Shown here: one piece after another, positions 40,785 through 50,153 of the stretch | Position numbering within the stretch: position 1 is the stretch's first letter | Layout: each line of letters opens with the position of its first letter | Assembly (NCBI RefSeq): GCF_011603255.1 | Contig: NZ_JAANCM010000003.1 | Location: forward strand, 186,001-250,000 | Direction of reading: 5' to 3' | DNA: 64,000 nucleotides | From: Ferranicluibacter rubi | GTDB taxonomy: Bacteria; Pseudomonadota; Alphaproteobacteria; Rhizobiales; Rhizobiaceae | The notes under the pieces: generated by a model | Databases searched by the model: none | What the model saw: only the letters and a program-made list of their open reading frames with translations | What the model was told of the DNA's origin: nothing | Position numbers and translations under genes: made by a program

Positions 40785-43433
40785 TCATCGCTCTAATGTT
40801 TTTAGAACCGCCTGGGTGCGCGTTTTGACGTCGAGTTTCTCGAAAATATTCTTGATGTGCGATTTCACAGTGTTGAGATTGATACCAAGCTTCGTTGCGA
40901 TGTCCTGATTGGACAATCCCCATTGCAGAAGCTCCAGAACGGCATTTTCGCGGACAGTCAATCCGCCGGCTTGAGACGGGTTTCCAGACAGCCCCTGCTT
41001 TACGCGTGCGACGTATTTTTGCTGCTGTGAAACGGGCAAGAGAAACTGCTCTGAAAGCGTTCCCATCCCCATCTGCCCCGCCTCGTCCATTGCTGCGTTC
41101 ATAGCTTCGGCCGGATTATCGTCTTCGCACCGATACGTCACCGCCAGGGCTTCGCACTGGATCGCATAGACTAGGCGGCCCTGAAGGCGGGCGACGCGGC
41201 TGATGCCCTCCAGCCGAGCGCGTGCACCATCCATCCGTCCGCTGGTAGCCAGAATACGCGCTTCGACCACGTCGAAAGCATCCCAGATCTGCCACACTAC
41301 GCGTGGGAACCTTTTCTCCGCTTCGGCGAGCTGCAAACCCAGTCTTTCCCGTTCACGCCGACCCTCGATAGTATTGCCAATACGCAGAGCCCGGTCGGCG
41401 CGTTCGATTGCAAGCTGGAATTCAAGCCGAAAATCCTCCGTTTCATAAGCCCGCCGGCTGGCGCGGACGAGCAAAGCGGATGCCGCATCGAAACGGCCTT
41501 GGACATCGTAAAGGCGCGCAAGGCCGATGGTCGATGTCAGCACGCGTTCGGAGAGGCCCGAAACATTGGTTGAGGTCTCCGACGGGATGGAGCGCAGCCA
41601 GAGGTCTTCGGCGAGCGGAAGGTCGCCGGCGTTGAACGCGACCGTACCGAGCAGTGCCGACGGCAAGGCCACCATGTAGGAATTCTCGGCGAAGTGTTTC
41701 TGAGCGATGGTCAGCGCGTCCTTGAGCAGCGACTCGGCTTGATCAAACCAGCCCCGCGCCAGATAGGACATCGCAGCGATGCAACGCGAATGGATGCCGC
41801 CCCAGTGGCACGCCATATCATCGTAGACACCCTTGGCCTTGAACGTCAGCCGTTCGGCTTGTTCCAGATCGCCAGCGTTGAAAGCAAGGTAGCTGTGGAT
41901 GGAGTCCAGATCAACCTGGCCGAACGCCAGATGGTCCAGTTCCCTGCGATCCAATGCCTTAATGTGCGTGCCACCCGCAGAAAGATCGCCGCCATAGGCT
42001 CCGATCAGCGCCCGCATCAAATGTAGGCGCCCCTGGATATCGACACCCTCTTCCCGCGCGATGGTGGAAAACCGGCTTTCCGGATCGCGCGCTGCGGTCT
42101 CGATAGCCATCAAGGTCTGCTCGGCCTGCAGAAACCGGCGCATATTGATGGAGCGCCAGACGAGCAGGAACATCAGCAACGGCCGCTCCTCGCGAGATTC
42201 ACGCGGCAACTGCTGCATCCAGTGGGAATAGGTCTCGAACCGGCCGTGGCTGAGATAGTCGTAGAGGCAGTAGCGCTCGATGAGTTCCGCTGCCCATGTG
42301 GGCTGGCGCGCCAGAAAAGCATGCCGGACGGCATCGACGGGCGAGCCCGACCGAATAAACCATCGCGCCGCGCGCTCGTGGGCATTGCAGAAACTGTCGA
42401 GCCCCTCCTTGTAGAGCCGCGTCTGCAGGAACTCCTGAAACAGATGGTGGTATTTGTACCAGCGCTGCGCGCCGGGAAGCGCCACGATGAAAAGCTGCGT
42501 CTCCTCCAACACAGCCAGGGTCGAGCCGGCATCTTCCTGATCCGACACGGCACCGCAGAGATCGGCGTTGAAGGTCTCAAGAATCGAGGTTCTGGCAAGG
42601 AACGTGCAGACGGTATCGGGAAGCCCGGCAATCACCTCCTCCAGGAAATAATCCGCAAATGCCCTGTGGCTTCCGGCCGGTGCCGTCTCCATGAAACTGC
42701 CCGGTGTCCGGCCCAGCACTAGAGAGGCCAGACGCAGTCCGGCGGCCCAGCCTTCGGTATGATCGCGCATCTGTCGGCTCTGCGCCGATGACAGCGCGAC
42801 ATTGGAGGCGAGCCGAAAGAAATCCTCGGTCTCGCTCTCGTCGAATTGCAGGTCGGCGACCGACACCTCAATCATCTCGCCATTGGCACGGTAGCGCCCG
42901 ACGGCCAGTGTCGGACGGGTGCGGCTCGCAAGCACTACCGTCATGTTCGGCAGGCGGGCCGCCAGCAGGGCATTGATCGTCGCCACGCCGCTGCTGCTTT
43001 CGGAGAGGTGATAGTCGTCGATAAACAGCACGAAGGGATTGTCGGTCGCCAGTTCGGCAACGGCGGCGACGAGACGCCGAACAGCATCATCCTCGTCACC
43101 CGCCGGAATGAAGTCTCCAGCCACATCGGCAGAGCTGCCACCAAGATACCCTGTGGATTGGTCGATCGCTAGCAACAGATATTCAGCAAGGCTGATGGGG
43201 TCCTTGTCATCGTCACCGGCGGAATACCAGACCGTGCGGATGTCGGCGGCCTGAACGGCGTGATGCCACTGCGAAAGAAGCGTGGTCTTTCCCGATCCTG
43301 CCGGAGCATGCACCAGCGCCAGCCGATGGCGCACAAGAATGCCTGCCATTTTCGTTAGGCGCGGCCGGTCTATGACGCCGGCTGATGCATGCGGAGGCAA
43401 GGATCGTCGGCTCAGGAAGTTCACGCGTCGCAC
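40785..43433 (-). CDS. MalT-like LuxR-family ATP-binding transcriptional activator (LAL)
   Basis: 882-residue signal-transducing regulator of the STAND class. Seen: N-terminal NTPase with Walker A HAPAGSGKTT (42-51) and Walker B NPFVLFIDDYHL, arginine-rich sensor region, a long superhelical TPR-like middle (for example AEQTLMAIETAARDPESRFS, AFNAGDLEQAERLTFKAKG), and a C-terminal LuxR helix-turn-helix (LTVRENAVLELLQWGLSNQD, IATKLGINLNTVKSHIKNIF). Relatives bind a small effector and ATP, oligomerise and activate transport operons. It diverges from the amidase-ABC operon and a 16-bp palindrome lies in the gap, so that operon is the probable target. Confidence 0.9.
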   Translation of the reverse strand: MRRVNFLSRRSLPPHASAGVIDRPRLTKMAGILVRHRLALVHAPAGSGKTTLLSQWHHAVQAADIRTVWYSAGDDDKDPISLAEYLLLAIDQSTGYLGGSSADVAGDFIPAGDEDDAVRRLVAAVAELATDNPFVLFIDDYHLSESSSGVATINALLAARLPNMTVVLASRTRPTLAVGRYRANGEMIEVSVADLQFDESETEDFFRLASNVALSSAQSRQMRDHTEGWAAGLRLASLVLGRTPGSFMETAPAGSHRAFADYFLEEVIAGLPDTVCTFLARTSILETFNADLCGAVSDQEDAGSTLAVLEETQLFIVALPGAQRWYKYHHLFQEFLQTRLYKEGLDSFCNAHERAARWFIRSGSPVDAVRHAFLARQPTWAAELIERYCLYDYLSHGRFETYSHWMQQLPRESREERPLLMFLLVWRSINMRRFLQAEQTLMAIETAARDPESRFSTIAREEGVDIQGRLHLMRALIGAYGGDLSAGGTHIKALDRRELDHLAFGQVDLDSIHSYLAFNAGDLEQAERLTFKAKGVYDDMACHWGGIHSRCIAAMSYLARGWFDQAESLLKDALTIAQKHFAENSYMVALPSALLGTVAFNAGDLPLAEDLWLRSIPSETSTNVSGLSERVLTSTIGLARLYDVQGRFDAASALLVRASRRAYETEDFRLEFQLAIERADRALRIGNTIEGRRERERLGLQLAEAEKRFPRVVWQIWDAFDVVEARILATSGRMDGARARLEGISRVARLQGRLVYAIQCEALAVTYRCEDDNPAEAMNAAMDEAGQMGMGTLSEQFLLPVSQQQKYVARVKQGLSGNPSQAGGLTVRENAVLELLQWGLSNQDIATKLGINLNTVKSHIKNIFEKLDVKTRTQAVLKTLER

Positions 43434-43477
43434 AGCATCGCTCCCGTGGAGGACCTCTTTATTTTCAGGCAGCCTAT

Positions 43478-43521
43478 CACCCTTAAGGGTGAGATGAAGT
43501 TATTTTTCCAACTCACCCTTC
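43478..43521. promoter_or_regulatory. Repeated TCACCCTT boxes between LuxR-type gene and amidase
   Basis: TCACCCTTAAGGGTGA (43478-43493) is a perfect 16-bp palindrome, that is two back-to-back TCACCCTT boxes; a third TCACCCTT stands at 43514-43521, 36 bp from the first. MalT-type activators bind several short asymmetric boxes, so this is a good candidate site for the regulator encoded at 43433. Confidence 0.65.
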
Positions 43522-43565
43522 CGGATCATGCCAAAAATATAAGCGCGCCGTAATTTTCAGCAGAG

Positions 43566-45008
43566 ATGACGGAAGGGATGACACTCATGCTGTTGAGTGA
43601 TTATGTAAAATACGACGCGACAGGGCTGGCGGACCTCGTGAAACGACGCGAAGTTCGGCCGCAGGAGTTGCTGGACACGGCCATGGCGGCTGTCGAGGCC
43701 GTCAATGGCCCGCTCAACGCCGTCGTTGCGACCTTCGAGGACGAGGCCTCTCGCTTCGTTCGTGAGGAGCTTACCGAGGGACCCTTCGCAGGCGTGCCGT
43801 TTCTTCTCAAAGATCTGACGGCCCATTATGCCGGCCAGCCGACCGGGGCGGGCTGGCCTCCGCGCGCAAGCGTCAGGCCCGCCGACGACAGTGAACTGGT
43901 TCGCCGGTTCAAGAAAGCCGGACTTGTGATCTTTGGCAAGACGGCGGTTCCGGAGCTTGCCATGGACTGGACGACGCGGTCGCGTGCCCATGGCGTCACC
44001 TCCAACCCCTGGGACACGGGCAAGACGGCAGGCACATCCAGCGGCGGGACCGCCGCCGCCGTTGCGGCCGGCATCGTGCCGATGGGCCATGGCAATGACG
44101 GCGGCGGCTCGATCCGCGTGCCCGCCTCGTGTTGCGGGCTGTTCGGCATGAAGCCGACTCGCGGACGCAATCCGGTGGCGCCGGCCGGAAGCACGTGGCA
44201 AGGCATGCTGGTCGAGCATGCGCTGACACGTTCTGTACGCGACAGCGCGGCCCTGCTTGATGCAACGTCGGGTCTTTACCGCGGGCAATTCTTCAACGCG
44301 CCCGAAGGCGGTCAATTTTCAGGGGACGTCGATCGCGATCCGGGGAGGCTGAGGGTCGGCGTGTCCACGCGTGCACCCTATGGCGCAACAACCCATGAAG
44401 ATTGCAAAGCGGCCGTTGCGGAGACGGTGAGGCTGCTGGAAAGCCTCGGCCATATCTGCGAACCCTATGACATAGACCTGCCGGACGACGGGTGGGATGC
44501 GTTCGAAACCTTCATTCTGGCGGAATATGCGACCGACATGCGGCTGGAAGCAGATGTCATCGGCCGCCCCCTCACGGCTGCGGATTTCCCCCCCATGCTC
44601 TGGGACATGATCGAGGCCGGCAACCAGATTACCGCGGTCGATGTCAATGTCGCGACAACGCGACTGCATCGGGTCGCCGCCGCCGTTACCTCTGCCTTCG
44701 ACAGGTACGACGTCGTCCTCTCTCCCACGCTCGCACAGCCGCCGCTGCCGCACGCAGCCTTTCCGGAGGCGACCTCCATGCGCGGCCACTACGAATTCTA
44801 CCTGTCGTGGATGCCGTACACGCATATCTTCAACATCAACGGGTCACCCGCCATGTCGGTGCCCCTCTCTTGGAATGCAGACGCGCTGCCGATTGGGGTT
44901 CAGTTCGCAGCAGCACCGGCTGCCGAAGGATTGCTGTTCCGTCTGGCGGGGCAGCTTGAAACCGCCCGTCCTTGGGCGGACAGGAGACCACCCATTTCCA
45001 TTGCATGA
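43566..45008 (+). CDS. Amidase-signature hydrolase
   Basis: 480-residue amidase-signature enzyme hydrolysing a carboxamide to acid and ammonia or amine; cytoplasmic. Seen: Lys82 in FAGVPFLLKDL, cis-Ser158 in KTAGTSSGGTAAA, and nucleophile Ser182 in GNDGGGSIRVPASCCGLFGM, the complete Ser-cisSer-Lys triad; also FGMKPTRGRNPVAPAG and the C-terminal NINGSPAMSVPLSW. ATG 43566 is used; ATG 43587 has better GGAAGGG spacing and may be the real start. First gene of the operon with the peptide-type ABC importer, so the imported compound is probably an amide. Exact substrate unknown. Confidence 0.88.
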   Translation: MTEGMTLMLLSDYVKYDATGLADLVKRREVRPQELLDTAMAAVEAVNGPLNAVVATFEDEASRFVREELTEGPFAGVPFLLKDLTAHYAGQPTGAGWPPRASVRPADDSELVRRFKKAGLVIFGKTAVPELAMDWTTRSRAHGVTSNPWDTGKTAGTSSGGTAAAVAAGIVPMGHGNDGGGSIRVPASCCGLFGMKPTRGRNPVAPAGSTWQGMLVEHALTRSVRDSAALLDATSGLYRGQFFNAPEGGQFSGDVDRDPGRLRVGVSTRAPYGATTHEDCKAAVAETVRLLESLGHICEPYDIDLPDDGWDAFETFILAEYATDMRLEADVIGRPLTAADFPPMLWDMIEAGNQITAVDVNVATTRLHRVAAAVTSAFDRYDVVLSPTLAQPPLPHAAFPEATSMRGHYEFYLSWMPYTHIFNINGSPAMSVPLSWNADALPIGVQFAAAPAAEGLLFRLAGQLETARPWADRRPPISIA

Positions 45009-45039
45009 CGTCTCAACACGATAAAAAGGGAACAGAGAG

Positions 45040-46587
45040 ATGAGATCAAGACTTCGCAAGACCGCACTTCGAACCTCGGCCTTGATGCTGTCACTGGGAG
45101 CCTTGCTGACAACGCTTCCAGCCCTTTCGGCCGATCTGACCATCGCCCGGTCGGTCGATGCCGACGGCTTGGATCCGCAGAAGGCCAGCACCACCCAGTC
45201 GTTGCAGGTCACAAACCTGATCTTCGACACCCTGCTGACCATGGACAAGGACGGTTCCGTCCATCCAGGTCTAGCTAGCGAGTGGTCGATGTCAGACAAC
45301 GGCAAATCCTATTCCTTCACGATCCGCGACGGCGTGAAATGCCATGACGGCTCGGTGTTCGATGCCGCCGCAGCAAAAGCCAGCGTCGATCGGGCCCTCG
45401 ATCCGGCGACCGTCAATCCCAATCTCTCGTCATGGGGTCCGATCAGCGGCACCAGCGTTGATGGCAAGGCGCTCAAGCTGACCCTGTCGGAACCTTACGG
45501 TCCTTTCGCCTCGTTCCTGACCAGCATCCAGGCTGCCTTCATCTGCCCGAGTTCGGTTGCCGGCAGCGAATTCAAGCCGATCGGCACCGGTCCCTTCAAG
45601 TTCGCCAGTTGGACCCGCAACGACAGCATCAAGCTGGAGGCCAATACGGACTATGCCAACGTCAACCCACTGGTCAAAAATCCCGGCAAACCGCATATAG
45701 ACACGCTGATGCTGAAGGTCATCCCTGAAGCAGTCGCCCGCATGGCAGCACTGCGCTCCGGCGAAGTCGACATGGTGGAGCCTTCGCTTGAGGAAGCAGC
45801 CGATCTCAAGGCTGACAGCAACTTCAAGGTTTACTCCGCCGAACTGTCCGGTCAGCAGATGCTTGCTGCCTTTACTTGGAAGATCAAGCCGCTCGACAAT
45901 CCCGATATCCGCAAGGCGATCGGCATGGCGATGAACCGCGATGCCTATGCCTCGATAGCCTTCGAAGGCCTGGTCAACACCTCCAACTGCCCGGTCGCTC
46001 CCAATCTCTTCGCCACCGACGAAGCGCTGTGCGCGACATGGGGTGTCACCTACGATCCGGAAGCGGCAAAAGCCCTGATGGCGAAAGCCGGTTACGGCCC
46101 CGACAAGCCGCTGAAGGTCAAGCTTCTCGTTCACAAGCTGCCAGGCTGGGACGCCATGCATCAGATCATGCAGCAGGATCTCGCAGCCATCGGCGTGGAG
46201 GCCGAGATCGAGACCCGGGAAGTGGCCGCCTTTTTCGATCACATGAAGGGCGTTAACGAAAAGACCGACGGCGAACCGGCTGTCTGGACCATGGGCATGT
46301 CGGGCGTCGATCCAGACTACCTCTACTTTCTCTGGAAGCAGCCGGGCTTCGTCAACATGGGCCTGAACGCCGACGTGGATGCCATGCTTGAGGAGCAGCG
46401 CAAGCTCAGTGGCGATGCACGGGCCGCCAAGATCCACGAGATCCAGAAATATCTGATGGAGAATGCCTACGCGATTCCGCTCCTGTCACCGGGCTGGGGC
46501 TGGCTGATGGCATCGACATCGAAGGTCGATGGCTTCACGATGGGTTTTTCGGCCTCACTCATCTTCAACGACGTGACCAAATCGTAA
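45040..46587 (+). CDS. Peptide/nickel-type ABC transporter binding protein (SBP family 5)
   Basis: 515-residue periplasmic binding protein. Seen: signal peptide (LMLSLGALLTTLPALSA), then ARSVDADGLDPQKASTTQSL, HPGLASEWSMSDNGKSYSFT, IRDGVKCHDGSVFDAAAAKA, and the later IGTGPFKFASWTRNDSIKLE, RKAIGMAMNRDAYASIAFEG, all standard for the DppA/OppA family. Starts 31 bp after the amidase. The ligand pocket cannot be read from sequence; an amide- or peptide-like compound is likely given the amidase. Confidence 0.9.
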   Translation: MRSRLRKTALRTSALMLSLGALLTTLPALSADLTIARSVDADGLDPQKASTTQSLQVTNLIFDTLLTMDKDGSVHPGLASEWSMSDNGKSYSFTIRDGVKCHDGSVFDAAAAKASVDRALDPATVNPNLSSWGPISGTSVDGKALKLTLSEPYGPFASFLTSIQAAFICPSSVAGSEFKPIGTGPFKFASWTRNDSIKLEANTDYANVNPLVKNPGKPHIDTLMLKVIPEAVARMAALRSGEVDMVEPSLEEAADLKADSNFKVYSAELSGQQMLAAFTWKIKPLDNPDIRKAIGMAMNRDAYASIAFEGLVNTSNCPVAPNLFATDEALCATWGVTYDPEAAKALMAKAGYGPDKPLKVKLLVHKLPGWDAMHQIMQQDLAAIGVEAEIETREVAAFFDHMKGVNEKTDGEPAVWTMGMSGVDPDYLYFLWKQPGFVNMGLNADVDAMLEEQRKLSGDARAAKIHEIQKYLMENAYAIPLLSPGWGWLMASTSKVDGFTMGFSASLIFNDVTKS

Positions 46588-46598
46588 ACGAACAGCAT

Positions 46599-46625
46599 CC
46601 CGCTCCAGGCAAAGCCTGGAGCGGG
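46599..46625 (+). terminator. Stable hairpin between binding-protein and permease genes
   Basis: CCCGCTCCAGGC (46599-46610), loop AAA, GCCTGGAGCGGG (46614-46625): a perfect 12-bp GC-rich stem with no T-run. In ABC operons such hairpins stabilise the binding-protein message or attenuate downstream transcription, giving excess binding protein. Confidence 0.7.
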
Positions 46626-46647
46626 TCACAATCGAAGACGGAATCTC

Positions 46648-47571
46648 ATGCTTTTCCTGATCGCAAAGAGAGTGCTGACGGCGTTCGTCACCGTCTTGAC
46701 GGTGATCGTGCTCTCCGGAATTCTTATCCATGTCGTTCCCGGTGATCCGGTCACGGCGATGATGGCCCAGTCGGTGACGGCGACGCCCGAAGTCATGGCC
46801 GAGATGCGCTCCCAGCTCGGGCTCGATCTTCCGGTCTGGCAACAGGTTGTCCTCTATGCCTCCCATGTGCTGACAGGCGATCTCGGAACGACGATCCGTG
46901 GAAACGAACCCGTGGCGCGGCTTCTGTTCGAACGCCTTCCCAACACGTTCGCGCTGGCCGTCTCCGGCCTGTCGGTCGCGCTCCTGATCGGCATTCCTCT
47001 GGGTTTCCTTGCCGCCATCAACCGTGGGCGGCTCGCCGATACCGCCGTGATGGTCATCGCGGTTCTCGGTGTCTCGATCCCCGGCTTCTGGCTTGGACTG
47101 ATCATGATCCAGGTCTTCTCGCTCAAGCTCGGCTGGTTTCCGGTCGCGGGTTCAGGCTATCGCAACATTGTTCTCCCGGCCCTGACGCTGGGCCTTACCT
47201 ACTGCGCGCTGGTCGCCCGCATGACCCGCTCGGCACTCGTCGATATTCTTGCCGAGGATTACATCCGCACGGCCCGCGCACGGGGACTGCGCGAACATCA
47301 GGTGCTGTTCGTTCATGCTCTGAAGCCCGCCCTGATCAGCATCGTCACCGTCGTCGGGCTTGTCTTTGCCTATCTCATGGGCGGTCAGGTGATCGTCGAG
47401 AACGTGTTTTCCTGGAACGGCATCGGCCGCCTCGCGGTGCAGGCCATGCTTGAGCGCGACTATCCGATGATCCAGGGCTTCATTGTCGTCTTCGCAAGTT
47501 CGGTCGTCATCGTTTCCATGCTGATCGATATTCTCTACGGCTTTCTCGACCCGCGCATGAGGCAAAGATGA
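46648..47571 (+). CDS. Peptide-type ABC transporter permease (DppB-like)
   Basis: 307-residue inner-membrane permease. Seen: RVLTAFVTVLTVIVLSGILI (helix 1), VVPGDPVTAMMAQSVTATPE, QLGLDLPVWQQVVLYASHVL, GDLGTTIRGNEPVARLLFER and the coupling segment DYIRTARARGLREHQVLFVH followed by LKPALISIVTVVGLVFAYLM, the DppB/OppB pattern. Overlaps the next gene by 4 bp (ATGA). Confidence 0.92.
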   Translation: MLFLIAKRVLTAFVTVLTVIVLSGILIHVVPGDPVTAMMAQSVTATPEVMAEMRSQLGLDLPVWQQVVLYASHVLTGDLGTTIRGNEPVARLLFERLPNTFALAVSGLSVALLIGIPLGFLAAINRGRLADTAVMVIAVLGVSIPGFWLGLIMIQVFSLKLGWFPVAGSGYRNIVLPALTLGLTYCALVARMTRSALVDILAEDYIRTARARGLREHQVLFVHALKPALISIVTVVGLVFAYLMGGQVIVENVFSWNGIGRLAVQAMLERDYPMIQGFIVVFASSVVIVSMLIDILYGFLDPRMRQR

Positions 47572-48416
47572 GTATGGTCCCGACAACCACAATCCGGCGA
47601 CGGGCCTTGCCATGGAGCGTCATCATCGGGCTCGGCCTTGCGCTCGTCATCATCATTCTTGCCCTCGCCGCCCCCGTCATCGCGCCCTACGACCCAATGC
47701 GTATGGCATCGGGTCCGCGCCTTTCCGCACCGGGGCTTACGCATCTGTTCGGGACGGACGAGTTCGGCCGGGACCTGTTCAGCCGCGTTCTCCACGGCGG
47801 ACGGCTATCGCTGGGCATCGGCCTGACGGCGGTCTTGACCGGTATTCTTGCCGGCGGATTGATCGGCCTCATCGCGGCTTTTTCAGGGCGTGTGATCCAG
47901 TCCGTCCTGTTGCGTCTGATCGATGTGCTCTACTCCTTCCCCGACACGCTGATCGCCCTTGCGCTGGTCGCTTTTCTCGGACCTGGGATCGGCAATGCGA
48001 CGCTCGCGATCGCAATCAGCCTCATCCCCTTCTACGCCCGGGTCACCTATGGTCTTGCGGCAGCCGAGCGCGCCAAACCCTATATCGAGGCGGCACAGCT
48101 CGCTGGCATCCGCTCGGCCCGGCTGGTGCGCGTGCATGTCATGCCGAACATCACGCAGAGCCTCATCGTCATGGGAACGCTCGGCTTTTCCTCGGCTATT
48201 CTTTCGGCAGCGGGTCTTTCCTTCCTCGGCCTTGGCGTCCAGCCACCGTCGCCGGAATGGGGCGGCATCCTTGCCTCCGGGCGCAACTACATCACGAAGG
48301 CGCCCTGGATCCTCTTGTTTCCGGGTCTGGCGATCTGTGTCACCGTGCTGTCTTTCAATCTGATCGGCGATAGCCTGCGCGACTTGATCGACCCGAGGCG
48401 GAAGTCACCATCATGA
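47568..48416 (+). CDS. Peptide-type ABC transporter permease (DppC-like)
   Basis: 282-residue second permease. Seen: N-terminal extension, PVIAPYDPMRMASGPRLSAP, HLFGTDEFGRDLFSRVLHGG (DppC hallmark), VLYSFPDTLIALALVAFLGP and coupling segment PYIEAAQLAGIRSARLVRVH, with LSFLGLGVQPPSPEWGGILA near the end. Overlaps both neighbours by 4 bp. Confidence 0.92.
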   Translation: MSMVPTTTIRRRALPWSVIIGLGLALVIIILALAAPVIAPYDPMRMASGPRLSAPGLTHLFGTDEFGRDLFSRVLHGGRLSLGIGLTAVLTGILAGGLIGLIAAFSGRVIQSVLLRLIDVLYSFPDTLIALALVAFLGPGIGNATLAIAISLIPFYARVTYGLAAAERAKPYIEAAQLAGIRSARLVRVHVMPNITQSLIVMGTLGFSSAILSAAGLSFLGLGVQPPSPEWGGILASGRNYITKAPWILLFPGLAICVTVLSFNLIGDSLRDLIDPRRKSPS

Positions 48417-49249
48417 GCGAATCCTTTCTGAACGTGCGGAACCTCTCCGTCACTTTTCCAACGGCTTCCGGTACATTTGCGGCCGTCGATGATATCAGTT
48501 TCACCCTCAAGCGCGGCGAGATCCTCGCGCTGGTCGGCGAGTCCGGCAGCGGAAAAAGCATGACCTCGCTCGCCATCATGCGGCTTCTGCCAGATGCAGC
48601 CAGATTTCATGGCACCATTTCGATCGACGGCACGGCGATTGCCGGCCTTGACCGGCGGCATATGGAGGACGTGCGCGGAGCACGTATCGGTATGATATTC
48701 CAGGAACCGATGACCTCGCTCAACCCTGTCCTGAAAATAGGCAGGCAGATGACGGAGGGGCTCATCCGCCACCAGCGAATGCCTCGCCATCAGGCGCGCA
48801 TCGCCGCGATCGCGGCTCTCGATGATGTCGGCATCCCCGATCCTAAATCTCTTCTCGATCAATATCCCCACCATTTGTCCGGCGGCATGCGGCAACGCGT
48901 TATGATCGCAGCCGCGTTGACCCTCAAGCCCGGCGTACTGATCGCCGACGAACCGACGACGGCGCTTGACGTCACGGTGCAGGCGCAGGTGCTCGACCTC
49001 CTCGTAGACCTGAAGACGCGCCACGGTTCCGGGGTTCTTCTCATTACCCACGACATCGGTGTCGTCGCAGAGACCGCGGACCGCGTTGCGGTTATGCGCG
49101 GGGGCCGTATCGTCGAAACCGGAACTGTTGGGGATATCCTCACCAATCCGCAACACGACTATACCAAGGGGCTCATCGCGTCTCACCTCACCGTTGAGCG
49201 CGCCATGCGCCAGCGACATGCCGAGGGACGACGAGGCCGCACATCATGA
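48413..49249 (+). CDS. Peptide-type ABC transporter ATP-binding protein (DppD-like)
   Basis: 278-residue ATPase. Seen: Walker A GESGSGKS, SLAIMRLLPDAARFHGTISI, GMIFQEPMTSLNPVLKIGRQ (Q-loop), signature HLSGGMRQRVMIAAALTLKP, Walker B LIADEPTTALDVTVQAQVLD and LITHDIGVVAETADRVAVMR. Slightly short relative to DppD (about 330) because the C-terminal iron-sulfur/oligopeptide tail is missing or reduced. Overlaps the neighbouring genes by 4 bp. Confidence 0.92.
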   Translation: MSESFLNVRNLSVTFPTASGTFAAVDDISFTLKRGEILALVGESGSGKSMTSLAIMRLLPDAARFHGTISIDGTAIAGLDRRHMEDVRGARIGMIFQEPMTSLNPVLKIGRQMTEGLIRHQRMPRHQARIAAIAALDDVGIPDPKSLLDQYPHHLSGGMRQRVMIAAALTLKPGVLIADEPTTALDVTVQAQVLDLLVDLKTRHGSGVLLITHDIGVVAETADRVAVMRGGRIVETGTVGDILTNPQHDYTKGLIASHLTVERAMRQRHAEGRRGRTS

Positions 49250-50151
49250 ATGGCAAACCCCTCCTCCAGCTTCAGGACATCCGCCGTAGCTTCACGTCGT
49301 CGGGGCGAAAGACGAACGCGCTTAACGGCATTTCGCTGTTGCTCGAACGCGGAGAAACGCTCGGGATCGTTGGGGAGAGCGGCTCGGGCAAATCCACGCT
49401 CGGCCGGATCGCCGTCGGCCTCGACAATCCGACCGATGGCAAGGTGTGGATCGGCGGCGTCGACGTCGCCACCGTAAGCACCACCAATCGACGTGAGCTG
49501 TTTCGCGGCAGCCAGATGATCTTTCAGGATCCCTACTCCTCGCTCAATCCACGACTTAAAGTCGGTCGCCAGATTGGCGAAGGTCTGTTTGCCAGCGGCA
49601 TATCAAACTGGAGGGATATCCACGAACGGGTATCCGAGCTCTTCGTCCAGGTCGGCCTCAGGCCAGACCAGGTGGATCGCTTCCCCCACGAGTTTTCAGG
49701 CGGGCAGCGGCAACGTGTTGCCATCGCAAGAGCGCTGGCGCCGGGACCAAGTATCATCGTCGCCGACGAACCGGTCTCCGCACTCGACGTAACCATCCAG
49801 GCGCAGATCCTCGATCTGATGTTCGATATTCAGAAACAGGTCGCCCTCTCATATTTGTTCATTTCACACGATATGGCGGTCGTCGCCCATCTAAGCGACC
49901 GTATCGCGGTCATGCATCGCGGCCGGATCGTTGAATGCGGGCCAACGGAAAGCGTTGTGGGCGATGCCCGGCATCCTTATACGAAAATGTTACTGGAGGC
50001 AGTGCCGCGCCTCGGACGTCGGCGAACCGGTGAAAAGCGCTTGCCGGAACAACTTCCCCACCATGATGCAGGCGACCTGTTCGAATGTGTGGCGCCGGGA
50101 CATCAGGTTCTTGTTTCAGAGAATTGGAAGTTCAAACCCGAGGCTCGCTGA
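49246..50151 (+). CDS. Peptide-type ABC transporter ATP-binding protein (DppF-like)
   Basis: 301-residue ATPase, partner of the previous one. Seen: Walker A GESGSGKS within GETLGIVGESGSGKSTLGRI, SQMIFQDPYSSLNPRLKVGR, signature EFSGGQRQRVAIARALAPGP, Walker B IIVADEPVSALDVTIQAQIL and switch LFISHDMAVVAHLSDRIAVM. The C-terminal oligo/dipeptide segment GDARHPYTKMLLEAVPRLGR is present and includes one of the family's cysteines (LFECVAPGHQV). Last intact gene of the operon; followed at once by a permease remnant. Confidence 0.92.
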   Translation: MNGKPLLQLQDIRRSFTSSGRKTNALNGISLLLERGETLGIVGESGSGKSTLGRIAVGLDNPTDGKVWIGGVDVATVSTTNRRELFRGSQMIFQDPYSSLNPRLKVGRQIGEGLFASGISNWRDIHERVSELFVQVGLRPDQVDRFPHEFSGGQRQRVAIARALAPGPSIIVADEPVSALDVTIQAQILDLMFDIQKQVALSYLFISHDMAVVAHLSDRIAVMHRGRIVECGPTESVVGDARHPYTKMLLEAVPRLGRRRTGEKRLPEQLPHHDAGDLFECVAPGHQVLVSENWKFKPEAR

Positions 50152-50153
50152 TC

